Shown here: in pieces, positions 17,584 through 25,380 of the stretch
How positions within the stretch are numbered: position 1 is the first letter of the stretch
How the letters are laid out: every line of letters begins with the position of its first letter
Source of the DNA: AV69 sp963742315
GTDB taxonomy: Bacteria > Verrucomicrobiota > Verrucomicrobiia > Chthoniobacterales > UBA10450
DNA length: 64,000 bases
Assembly (NCBI GenBank): GCA_963742315.1
Contig: CAVULE010000004.1
Coordinates: 118,306-182,305, forward strand
Direction: 5' to 3'
Translations under genes and position numbers: made by a program
Notes under the pieces: model-generated
Databases searched by the model: none
What the model saw: only the letters and a program-made list of their open reading frames with translations
Told to the model about the DNA's origin: nothing

Positions 17584-20044
17584 GGTCCTATTCGCGCGCA
17601 ATGCAACAACCGGATCGACCACGCTGGCGCGTCGAGCCGGCCACCAGCAGGCGATGAAGGCGACAAAGGCCAGAAGGCTGGTGACTGACAATATCGTCAC
17701 CGGATCAGTACGCGCCGATACCGTAAAGCAGACTTTGAAGCAGACGCGTGCGGCGAGACACGCCGATCAAACCAAGGCGCAGACCAACACCAACGAAACG
17801 CATGCCCTGCCGACGACGAGGCGGAAGACGTCGCCACGTTGCGCGCCGAGAGCAGACGAATTCCGATTTCGTGTGTGCGCTGCGTGACCGAGTAACTCAT
17901 GACTCCGAAAATTCCGGCGGTCGCGAGGAGGAGCGCGATGCCGGCGAAGAGACCGACCAGAATCGCGTTCAAACGCGGTTGCGCGATCGATCCCGCCATG
18001 TAATCGACGAGCGTTCGCGTTCGATAAACCGGCACGTCTTTGTCAATTTCGGCCACAGTTCGGCGCAGTGAATTCGTGAGCAATTGCGAGTCGAGTTGAG
18101 TGTCGCACAAAAATCGACATCGACGAAATCGCGAATTGTTCATGCGGAACATAAATTTGTGGTTTGCGGGGCAGTCGCGAAGCTGATTAGGTGCATGTCC
18201 GCGACGACCCCACGATTTCGCGGATCGGCGGCTCGCCCGGATGACGGATCCGTTGGGCATGATCCGTTTCCCAATTGCATTTTCGCCCGGGAAAAATTGT
18301 GTTCACGAAGCTCTCGGATGACAATAGCGACCGCCGGTGCATGTGATGTCGTCGCGTTCAGTGAATGCGCGACCTCTCGCAGTGGCAGCGCGCATTGCCT
18401 GAAGTAATCAGGGGTAACGACATTCACCTGCGCGACGATTGCTGACCCGTCGCCACAGGATGCTCTTGATATGTGATAGTGAAACTGATTTCGCTTCCGC
18501 TGAGCGGAATCCACCACGCGGCGCTAGACGATTGGACGCCGGGAGATTGGCAACACGACTTAGCAATTTATTATAAAATTCGGCCACTTGTTCGGGTTTT
18601 CCGTAATTCGTTTCCGGCAAGCGCAACGCGCGCTGGTAAACACGTTGGTCGATCAAAGCCGGCGGCACTTTTTGCAGACGAAGAAAACTCTCCACCAGCA
18701 ATCCGGCGCTCGAGAGCAGCAACAGCGCGAGCACGATCTCGACTACGACCAGCGCGGAACGCGGCGGCCGCCCGTGCGCGCCTTCGCTCGAGCCGCGCGC
18801 GCTTTCATTGAGCGAGCGCGGCGATGTTCGGATGCGATGCTCGCCACGCTGGCAGAAGGCCGGCGAAGATTCCCACAATTAGACTCGCTGCGGCGGTGAA
18901 CGCGAGAACACGCGTGTCTGGCGAAATCTGATCAATGCGCGGAATGTTCGACGGGAGAAATCGTTTCATCGCGTCGAGTCCCCCAGATGGCGAGCAACAA
19001 ACCGGCGAGGCCGCCAATAACGCTGAGCAAGACGCTTTCGGTAAGCAATTGCCGCACGATGTGCCGGCGGGCGGCGCCGAGCGCGGCGCGAATGCTGATT
19101 TGTTTTTGCCGCGAAACGGAACGCGCGAGGAGAAGATTGGCGACGTTGACGCAGGCAACGAGACCCACGCATGCCGCCATCGCACTCAGCATCATCAACG
19201 CGGAATGCGTTTGGCCGACGATGGCGTCGCGCAACGAGCGGACACGCACGCGGAAATAGGCGTCGCTATCGGGGTATTGTTGAGCCAGGCGTGCGCTGAT
19301 TGTATCCATGTTCGCCTGCGCCTGCGCCATCGAGACGCCGCTTTTCAAACGCGCGATACAACCGAGAAAATTATTCCCGCGCTGTGCCGTCATCGGCTTC
19401 GATCCATCGCTGCTTTCGCGCAAAATTGCGACCGTGATCCAAAGATCGACTGGGATATTGTCGCGACCGAGCGGGAAATCGAAACCATTCGGCATCACCC
19501 CGACGACCTGGTAACTGTTGCCGTCCAAGGTGATGGACCTGCCGATGATCGACTGATCACCGCCGAATTGCGTTTGCCACACTGGGTAGCTGAGGATGAC
19601 AGCGCGATTCCCGGGCTCATCTTCGTTCGCGGTAAAGGTCCGCCCGAGCAGCGGTTTGACTCGGAGCAAGTTGAACAATTCGCCGGAAACAGCTTCGCCG
19701 ACGACATGCGTGGCCTGTTTGCCGTCAGTCAGCGTGAGACTCCGATTGACGTAAACGGCGGCGCGCTCAAAGACGCGATTCTGCGCACGCCAATCCTCGA
19801 AGTCAGGATATGAAACGGACATACCTTCGACCTTCTCCGGGCCTTCGCGCACATCATAGAGCGCGAGGTCAACGAGATCTTGCGGCTGCTGGAACGGAAG
19901 AGGCCGCAGCACAACGGCATTGACCACGCTGAAGACCGCGGTGTTGGCGCCAATCCCGAGAGCAAAGGTAATGACGACGATGAAAGTGAACGCCGGCTGT
20001 TTCACCAGCATTCGCAGGGCATACCGCAAATCCTGCAGCAACAT
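17584..20044 (-). pseudogene. ADOP-family permease 6, decayed by several frameshifts
   Basis: The first 340 or so codons from the ATG at 20044 (MLLQDLRYALRMLVKQPAF) are normal ADOP sequence. The frame then breaks at a run of five C at 18980-18984. Homology continues in other frames: LDAMKRFLPSNIPRIDQ around 18950, LVVVEIVLALLLLSSAGLL around 18720, NVVTPDYFRQ around 18410, and LNAILVGLFAGIALLLATAG around 17950. The tail WWPARRASVVDPVVALRANR reads straight into permease 5 without a stop. I count at least four or five shifts, so no functional product is expected. It was the promoter-proximal copy, so the array promoter is presumably just upstream of 20044. Confidence 0.85.
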
Positions 20045-20117
20045 GACCGCGATCTAATCTAAAAACGGCATACTTCGGTCCGGTTCGACCGGCTGATGTC
20101 TGCCTGTCTAATTCTTG

Positions 20118-20294
20118 TTAGATCTCGCCCTGGACGCACTGGGTCTGATTGGAAGCGAAGCCGGCGGTGTGCGAAGGCACAACGATCGGCTGCACTACGA
20201 ATTGCCAGATCGAAACGATCGCGCTCAAAATGAAGAGTGCGTAAATTACTGTTTCGAGCAGGCTTCGATTCTTGTCTTCAGACTCAGACTCCAT
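20118..20294 (-). CDS. Small single-span membrane protein
   Basis: A 58-residue protein starting MESESEDKNRSLLETV, with one strong membrane segment (VIYALFILSAIVSIWQFVV, about residues 16-34) and a short polar tail ending QTQCVQGEI. The acidic N-terminus followed by the hydrophobic helix suggests a bitopic inner-membrane protein. A longer frame adds 12 residues from an ATG at 20330. I believe similar small proteins occur in related Verrucomicrobiota, but this is from memory. It stands alone upstream of the permease array on the same strand, and a role with the permeases cannot be shown. Confidence 0.6.
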   Translation of the reverse strand: MESESEDKNRSLLETVIYALFILSAIVSIWQFVVQPIVVPSHTAGFASNQTQCVQGEI

Positions 20295-20496
20295 GATGAG
20301 ATCGTAAGTTGTAGATTTATGGGTGTGCATAGGTACCCTGCCCTATGCACCCTCCGTGCCAACGATTTTTTGCGTGCCGTAAGAGGTTGAAATCGTGTTG
20401 TTTAAAATGCAGCGATGAAATTCGTCGTCATTGAAATCATTCCGCGCTTGGGAAATGGCCGTCCCGAAAATGGAACCGTAATGCTTTGCCAAAAGC

Positions 20497-20576
20497 GTTG
20501 TAGCTGCCGCCGTCACCGGCGGCAGAAAATTTGAATTGATCGAGATTCTGCCACCGGTGACGGTGGCAGCTACAAC
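20497..20576. repeat. Family F long inverted repeat (hairpin)
   Basis: GTTGTAGCTGCCGCC at the left pairs imperfectly with GGTGGCAGCTACAAC at the right. Inside lie CCGTCACCGGCGGCAG and CTGCCACCGGTGACGG. Together with A2 it fills most of the gene-free stretch 20331-20718; bases 20331-20496 show nothing recognisable. Confidence 0.82.
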
Positions 20577-20614
20577 GAGGAACTTAAGCGGATAAAATAT
20601 TCGTTGCCGCAAAA

Positions 20615-20729
20615 CGGAACACAGACTTTCCAGTCTGTGCGCCCAGCGGAGTTGCACTCCGCTGACGACCGACAAAGAAAAGCGGACAAAATGTCCGCTT
20701 GGCGCACACGGCAGAACCCTATGTTCCGG
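20615..20729. repeat. Family A palindromic repeat, copy A2; contains the rplQ stop codon
   Basis: CGGAACACAGACTTTCCAGT at the left and CCCTATGTTCCGG at the right, with inner arms GCGCCCAGCGGAG and GTCCGCTTGGCGC. The minus-strand rplQ stop (TAG, 20719-20721) and its last two codons (Gly-Thr) fall within the right end. Confidence 0.88.
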
Positions 20730-21201
20730 CCGCAGCCACCGCTTTCTTCGATTTCTTTTCCGCGCCGCTGGATTGCTCGCCCTCTTTTTTCGATTTGCGA
20801 GTTTTCTTCTCCGCCGCCTGATCGATCTCTTGATCGACGAGAATGGCGGCATCTACCCACTCCAGATAGGCGACCAGAGCTGCGTCGCTTTTGCGCTGCC
20901 CAAGTTTCACGATTCGGGTGTAACCGCCGTTGCGATCGGCCGCGCGCGGCGCGATTTCATCGAACAACTTTTTCACCGCATCTTTCTGCCGGAGAACCGC
21001 GAAAGCGGTGCGACGAGCATGGATCGACCCTTTTTTGCCGAGGGTGACCATTTTCTCCGCCAGCGGCCGGACCGCTTTGGCTTTCGCCAGCGTGGTACGA
21101 ATACGCTGATGCTCGATCAAGCTGCAAACCTGATTTGCCAGCAGCGCCTTTCGGTGCTCGGCGGTACGACCGAGCTTTATCGTTTTCTTTTGGTGTCGCA
21201 T
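20719..21201 (-). CDS. rplQ: 50S ribosomal protein L17
   Basis: L17 of the large ribosomal subunit, which contacts 23S rRNA near the tunnel exit. It starts MRHQKKTIKLGRTAEHRKAL at 21201, the canonical N-terminus. The core (LIEHQRIRTTLAKAKAVRPL, LFDEIAPRAADRNGGYTRIV, then KLGQRKSDAALVAYLEWV) is complete. At 160 residues it is longer than E. coli L17 (127) owing to a Lys/Ala/Glu-rich tail, common in this phylum. The last residues and stop are encoded within repeat A2. It follows rpoA by 7 bases, the usual rpoA-rplQ order. Confidence 0.97.
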   Translation of the reverse strand: MRHQKKTIKLGRTAEHRKALLANQVCSLIEHQRIRTTLAKAKAVRPLAEKMVTLGKKGSIHARRTAFAVLRQKDAVKKLFDEIAPRAADRNGGYTRIVKLGQRKSDAALVAYLEWVDAAILVDQEIDQAAEKKTRKSKKEGEQSSGAEKKSKKAVAAAGT

Positions 21202-21208
21202 CGCGAAA

Positions 21209-22264
21209 TTAGCTGACGCGCGATGGTTGCTCCGTGCCCGCTCCATTGGAGCTGGCGGCGACATCGACTCCAACCGGCGTTTCCACCAAACCGGGATCAA
21301 ATTTCATTCCCAGCCCGAGTCCGAGGGCAGTGAGTTTGTCCTTAATCTCGTTAAGCGATTTCTTGCCGAAGTTCCGATACTTCAACATTTCCGCCTCGGT
21401 TTTTTGGGCGAGCTGGCCCACGGTGGTGATATTGGCGTTGTTCAGACAATTGGCCGCGCGGACGCTCAGCTCGATTTCGTTCACGCTCATGTTGAGAAGC
21501 TTCTTCAGTTTCATGTTCTCTTCGCTTACTCCGGCGGGCGTCTCATCGAACTCGATCACTTCTTCGTTGAAATTGACGAAGACATCGAGGTGATGCCGCA
21601 AAATAGCTGAGGCCTGGAGGAGCGCGTCGTCCGGTGTGAGACGGCCATCGGTCCAAACTTCGAGAATGAGCTTGTCGTAATCGGTGCGCTGGCCCACGCG
21701 GGTGTGTTCCACCGCGTATTTCACTCGCGTCACCGGAGAAAAAATAGAATCGATCGGAATGAGGCCGATCGGCTGATCGGGCCGCTTGTTTTCTTCACCC
21801 GTGGCGAAACCGCGTCCCACACGGACTTCCAGCTCGGCATCGAACTTATGTTTTTTGTCGAGAGTGCAGATGACCTGATCGGGGTTCAAAACCTCGTAAC
21901 CCTGGGCCAGTTGAATATCGCCGGCGGTGACTTCGCCTTCCTTGTTCACGCTGAGCGAAAGTTTGCGCGGCTCATGCTCGGTCGCCTTGAACTTGATGCG
22001 CTTTAAATTCAGCACGATGTCAGTGACGTCTTCCACCACGCCCGGCAGCGTGGCGAATTCGTGCTGTGCGCCGGTAATTTTTACCGCGGTAATGGCCGCG
22101 CCTTCCAGTGATGACAAAAGCACTCGCCGAAGCGAGTTGCCGACGGTGTGGCCGTAGCCCGCTTCAAATGGTTCCGCGACAAACTTCGCGTAAGTTTCCG
22201 TTGCCCCCTTCTCCTCCTTGGAGAGGGTCTTTGGCATTTCAAACCGACCGTAACGAACTGGCAT
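21209..22264 (-). CDS. rpoA: DNA-directed RNA polymerase subunit alpha
   Basis: Alpha subunit (351 residues) that nucleates RNA polymerase assembly and contacts promoters and activators. The N-terminal domain carries the dimerisation signature (EPFEAGYGHTVGNSLRRVLL) and LPGVVEDVTDIVLNLK. The insert domain and IPIDSIFSPVTRVKY follow. The C-terminal domain has the UP-element/activator-binding helices (ELSVRAANCLNNANI, LKYRNFGKKSLNEIKDKL). A second in-frame ATG lies nine codons in (MPKTLSKEEKG, 22237). Upstream are about 300 bases of hairpins and then a TPM gene rather than rpsM-rpsK-rpsD, so rpoA-rplQ is detached from the usual ribosomal operon. Confidence 0.97.
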   Translation of the reverse strand: MPVRYGRFEMPKTLSKEEKGATETYAKFVAEPFEAGYGHTVGNSLRRVLLSSLEGAAITAVKITGAQHEFATLPGVVEDVTDIVLNLKRIKFKATEHEPRKLSLSVNKEGEVTAGDIQLAQGYEVLNPDQVICTLDKKHKFDAELEVRVGRGFATGEENKRPDQPIGLIPIDSIFSPVTRVKYAVEHTRVGQRTDYDKLILEVWTDGRLTPDDALLQASAILRHHLDVFVNFNEEVIEFDETPAGVSEENMKLKKLLNMSVNEIELSVRAANCLNNANITTVGQLAQKTEAEMLKYRNFGKKSLNEIKDKLTALGLGLGMKFDPGLVETPVGVDVAASSNGAGTEQPSRVS

Positions 22265-22361
22265 AAGCTTAATAGTTAACGATCTAACGAGTCAGCGATT
22301 TAGCGAATGCAGAAAGCAAATCGCCAGATCGATAAAGCATTAAATCACTAATTCCTTTTCG

Positions 22362-22411
22362 CTGGGTTTCCCCTGGCGAGTAAAGCTTCGCGTCCAGCGA
22401 CGGAAACCCAG
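22362..22411. repeat. Inverted repeat upstream of rpoA
   Basis: The arms CTGGGTTTCC (22362-22371) and GGAAACCCAG (22402-22411) are perfectly complementary and enclose about 30 bases. It lies in the gene-free interval 22265-22562, so it could be part of the rpoA leader or a repeat relic. Confidence 0.7.
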
Positions 22412-22521
22412 GGACCAACAGCGCAACTAATTTAAAAACTCGCTGCGAGGTGGGAAATGAACACGATTCCTCGTCTTTTGCAAGTTGTAGATGGGCTTGT
22501 GCCAAGCGCTTGGTCGTTGAT

Positions 22522-22544
22522 GCGGCGTTTGACACAAACGCCGC
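22522..22544. repeat. Short perfect hairpin downstream of the TPM gene
   Basis: GCGGCGTTTG and CAAACGCCGC form a 10-base stem around the loop ACA. It lies 18 bases past the end of the TPM-domain relic and could stabilise or end that transcript. There is no U-run, so it is not a standard terminator. Confidence 0.65.
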
Positions 22545-22562
22545 TACATCGACGTCACAAGT

Positions 22563-23001
22563 TCATCCTTGCGCAATCTCGTCTGGCAGCTCGTTGATCG
22601 TATCGCCGGTGCGGGGAAAATGGGCTGCCAATAATTTTCCTATTTCGCTGATGGCGAGGATGATAGCGCGATTGAAATCCTGGTTTTTAAAATGCGACCG
22701 CATGTCGTGCACTAATTTTTTCCAAAACTCCTCGCCGCATTTCTCGTGCACCCCGACGTCGCCTACCACGGCGTATTTATGGGCGCGCGGGCGCGACAAA
22801 AATCAGAACCGCATTGCGATCCCGCGTTTTTTGCATGCCGAGCTGGAGGAATCTCCTCTCTGCCCGCGGCAAAGCATCATCCTCGAATTTGCCCCGCTGA
22901 ATAAAAACCCGAATCTGGCCGGAACTTTTCCCCTCCGCCTTTTTGATCGCCTGGGTTACTCGATTGTGATCGAGCCGGCTAAGAAAATTGTGCGTGCGCA
23001 T
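22563..23001 (-). pseudogene. Second TPM-domain protein, frameshifted
   Basis: Two overlapping frames together form one TPM (YgcG-like) domain of about 145 residues. The first is MRTHNFLSRLDHNRVTQAI through NAVLIFVAP, from 23001. The second is PRAHKYAVVGDVGVHEKCGE through LLAAHFPRTGDTINELPDEI, ending at 22563. The join falls in the GC run at about 22785-22797; removing one base restores FVAP-RAHKY. It abuts the longer TPM gene at 23002 and lies downstream of lemA, an arrangement seen in many bacteria where a short TPM protein follows the long one. A sequencing error in the GC run is a real alternative to true inactivation. Confidence 0.75.
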
Positions 23002-23772
23002 CTACCAACTGCCGCTCGCGCCGCCTCCGCCACTCGACCCGCCGCCACCACCGAAACCACTAAACCCGCCGCCACCCGACGACCATCCGCCGCCACCGCT
23101 ACCCCAGTTCCCCGAAACGAAGGGGCCACCACCGCCGGTATAACGATAACCGCCGAGACGACGCGAGGCGCGCATCGCCAGCAAAATTATGACCAGAACG
23201 AAAAAGAAAATGAGGAGCCCAGCAGGGTTATTCTGACTGCTCCCGCTCTCCCGCACCGTTTTTCCACTTCCCTTGTACTCCCCGCGAATTGCTTTAAATA
23301 TCAGATCGATTCCAGCCGAAAGGCCGCCTTCAAAATCGTTCGCGCGGAATCGCGGGGCAACAGCATCGCGAATAATCTCGTTGCAGGTGATGTCGGGCAG
23401 CGCCCCTTCCAGCCCGTAGCCCGGTTGGATTCGCATCCGGTGATCGTCGACGAAAACGAAAAAGACAGCGCCGTTGTTTCGTCCCTTCTGCCCGACCTGC
23501 CATGCCTGGAATGTGCGCTGGGTAAAGTCTTCGATAGAACTTTGCGAAGGCATTGTCCGCCAGACAGCGACTACAATTTGATTGGAGGTTTCGCGTTCAA
23601 ATTGCGCCAACTGTTCGTTGAAACGCTGGGCCGCCCCGGGCGAAACGACACCGGCGTAATCGTTGAAATAACGGTCCGGTTTCGGCGGAATTGTTTCGGC
23701 GGCGTGCGCGACGATAGCGCTGGCGAAAAGCGCGAGAATTCCAAGGCACAGTCGTGTTCGCTTTTTCGTCAT
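23002..23772 (-). CDS. TPM-domain membrane-anchored protein (YgcG-like)
   Basis: Exported protein of 256 residues. A signal peptide (LCLGILALFASAIVAHA) is followed by a TPM domain (YFNDYAGVVSPGAAQRFNEQ, SNQIVVAVWRTMPSQSS, then RIQPGYGLEGALPDITCNEI). A membrane segment (LLIFFFVLVIILLAMR) and a glycine/serine-rich tail with many GGGG runs end the protein. TPM domains occur in thylakoid repair phosphatases and in bacterial proteins of unknown envelope role, often beside lemA as here. The start is the ATG at 23772 (MTKKRTRLC), which lies in the left end of repeat B3. A longer frame to 23841 would translate the repeat itself. Confidence 0.88.
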   Translation of the reverse strand: MTKKRTRLCLGILALFASAIVAHAAETIPPKPDRYFNDYAGVVSPGAAQRFNEQLAQFERETSNQIVVAVWRTMPSQSSIEDFTQRTFQAWQVGQKGRNNGAVFFVFVDDHRMRIQPGYGLEGALPDITCNEIIRDAVAPRFRANDFEGGLSAGIDLIFKAIRGEYKGSGKTVRESGSSQNNPAGLLIFFFVLVIILLAMRASRRLGGYRYTGGGGPFVSGNWGSGGGGWSSGGGGFSGFGGGGGSSGGGGASGSW

Positions 23773-23878
23773 CCCGAGCAAAACCGCAAGTCCGGCCCGG
23801 GCCGAGAAATCCAGCTGCGTCAACTTTAAGGTTATTTCCACGGGATCCTTCGACTCCGCTTCGCTACGCTCAGGATGA
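23768..23878. repeat. Family B palindromic repeat, copy B3; supplies the TPM gene start codon
   Basis: The left end GTCATCCCGAGC and right part GGGATCCTTCGACTCCGC, then GCTCAGGATGAAAGG, identify it as family B; the left arm is diverged. On the minus strand the terminal GGGATGAC carries the ATG of the TPM gene. It separates lemA from that gene. Confidence 0.8.
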
Positions 23879-23888
23879 AAGGCAAAAA

Positions 23889-24542
23889 TTATGGTGTCGG
23901 AGCCGCGGTTGCGGCTGGTGCCGGACTTCCAAAGTTAAAATTCACCGTCGGCGGTTTCTCCGCGCCGGCTTGCGCTTCAAAAAATGGACGTGGTTGGAAT
24001 CCAAACATGCCCGCGAACAGGTTTGTCGGAAAAGTGCGCACCGCAGTGTTGTATTCCTGGACGGCGCTGTTGAAACTTCCGCGCTCAACCGAGATTCGAT
24101 TTTCGGTTCCTTCCAACTGCGCCTGCAAATTCTGGAAGTTTTGTGTCGCGCGCAGTTCGGGGTAGCGCTCGCTAACGACGAGCAGGCGCGAGAGCGCGTT
24201 ACTCAACTGTCCCTGGGCCTGCTGAAATTCCTGCAATTTCGCCGCGTCCACCGGCGCATGATTCGGATCGATTTGTACTCGGCCGACGCTGGCACGCGCG
24301 TTCGTTACTTCGGTCAGGGTCGATTTTTCAAAATTGGCCGCGCCTTGCACGGTGTTGACCAAGTTCGGGATCAAGTCCGCGCGCCGCTGATATACATTCT
24401 GCACCTGCGCCCAGCTTTGATCGACTTTCTGCTGTAAGCCAACCAGCCGATTATAGCTGCCCGCGACAGCGCACCCGCCGACCAGGACAACGAAAAGGAT
24501 GATGGCACCAATACCGAGACAACCAATAAGACCTTTATTCAT
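23889..24542 (-). CDS. lemA: LemA family protein
   Basis: Membrane-anchored LemA protein of 217 residues. The N-terminal membrane segment (IGAIILFVVLVGGCAVAG) is followed by YNRLVGLQQKVDQSWAQVQN and QRRADLIPNLVNTV, the family signature. Two long predicted helices follow (LQEFQQAQGQLSNALSRLL, FQNLQAQLEGTENRI). The C-terminus ends in a Pro/Ala-rich tail after FPTNLFAGMFGFQPRPFF. The role in bacteria is unclear; the gene commonly sits with TPM-domain genes, as here. MNKGLIGCLG at 24542 is preferred over an ATG four codons earlier. The Cys in VGGCAVAG could be a lipobox but lies after a long hydrophobic stretch, so this is uncertain. Confidence 0.92.
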   Translation of the reverse strand: MNKGLIGCLGIGAIILFVVLVGGCAVAGSYNRLVGLQQKVDQSWAQVQNVYQRRADLIPNLVNTVQGAANFEKSTLTEVTNARASVGRVQIDPNHAPVDAAKLQEFQQAQGQLSNALSRLLVVSERYPELRATQNFQNLQAQLEGTENRISVERGSFNSAVQEYNTAVRTFPTNLFAGMFGFQPRPFFEAQAGAEKPPTVNFNFGSPAPAATAAPTP

Positions 24543-24614
24543 AGAAGATAGCAATCTGTCGGCCGGGAATTACCCGACGCGTCTGCGCGAAGTCTCCGAA
24601 ATTGCGGGGCCAAG

Positions 24615-25268
24615 TCAATCCTCGGACGCGATGGTTGTAGCCGGGCTTGGGGACTCCGGTTGACCGGCATCGGAGACGCCGGCGGCAGCTGTTGGTCGCG
24701 GCGCGACTGGCAAATAGCGTGTGCGCAGTTCTTCGCCGTTCGGCAATTCGTCGAGATTCCGCAAACCGAAGTGCTCCAGGAAAAATTGCGTCGTCTCGTA
24801 GAGGAGCGGACGGCCGGGCAATTCTGCGCGCCCGCTGATTTTAACCAAACCGCGTTCCATTAAATTCTGCAGGACACCTTCGACGGTGACACCTCGGACC
24901 GCTTCCACGTCGGCCCGGGTAATGGGTTGGCGATAGGCGATGATGGCGAGTGTCTCCAACGCGGGCGGCGACAGTCGCGCCGGTTTCGGGCCGGGAAAAA
25001 GCTGGCGCACCCAGCGAGCGCAATCGGGATGGCTAACCAATTGCCAGCCGTCTGCTTTTTCCAGGAGCTGGAACCCGCGCGCCAGGGTGTAATCGACTTT
25101 CAGTTGCTCGAGCGCGACCGCAATTTCCGCTTCTTTCACACGCGCAAATTCATTCGGAACGAGCTCGTCGCTCTCGCCTGCACTCGTTAAGGCGTCGCGC
25201 AGCTCAGCTGTGGTCAGCGGTTTTTGCGCGCTGAAAAGGAGCGCGTCGATTACTTGTTGGAGTGTCAT
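24615..25268 (-). CDS. scpB: Segregation and condensation protein B
   Basis: ScpB, the winged-helix kleisin partner that with ScpA and SMC forms the bacterial condensin loader for chromosome segregation. The 217-residue protein begins MTLQQVIDALLFSAQKPLT and contains the hallmark LSPPALETLAIIAYRQPITR, VRGVTVEGVLQNLMERGLV and GRPLLYETTQFFLEHFGL. An acidic and proline-rich tail follows. scpA is not adjacent. Repeat B4 lies immediately upstream, between scpB and glmM on the same strand. Confidence 0.95.
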   Translation of the reverse strand: MTLQQVIDALLFSAQKPLTTAELRDALTSAGESDELVPNEFARVKEAEIAVALEQLKVDYTLARGFQLLEKADGWQLVSHPDCARWVRQLFPGPKPARLSPPALETLAIIAYRQPITRADVEAVRGVTVEGVLQNLMERGLVKISGRAELPGRPLLYETTQFFLEHFGLRNLDELPNGEELRTRYLPVAPRPTAAAGVSDAGQPESPSPATTIASED

Positions 25269-25279
25269 CTCAATAAATT

Positions 25280-25373
25280 GTCATCCCGAGCGAAAGTCGA
25301 GGGCTCCCGTTGCGCAACCTTAAAGGTAACGCAACGGGATCCCTCGACTCCGCTGCGCTTCGCTCGGGATGAC
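25280..25373. repeat. Family B palindromic repeat, copy B4 (most regular copy)
   Basis: GTCATCCCGAGCG pairs with CGCTCGGGATGAC at the ends. The inner arms CGAGGGCTCCCGTTGCG and CGCAACGGGATCCCTCG flank the short palindrome ACCTTAAAGGT. It fills the scpB-glmM gap. Confidence 0.92.
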
Positions 25374-25380
25374 GACGCGT

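Noticed and set aside
5282..20044. A MacAB-TolC type efflux operon
   Set aside because: No ATPase, membrane-fusion or outer-membrane component is found. Only permease genes are present.
20343..20852. A 169-codon minus-strand frame over the family A and F repeats
   Set aside because: It is composed of repeat translation and overlaps rplQ in another frame.
22284..22535. An 83-codon frame between rpoA and the TPM gene
   Set aside because: It runs across hairpins, has no recognisable domain or start signal, and probably arises by chance.
23754..24437. A 227-codon plus-strand frame opposite lemA
   Set aside because: Antisense to a strongly supported lemA gene and arising partly from repeat B3.
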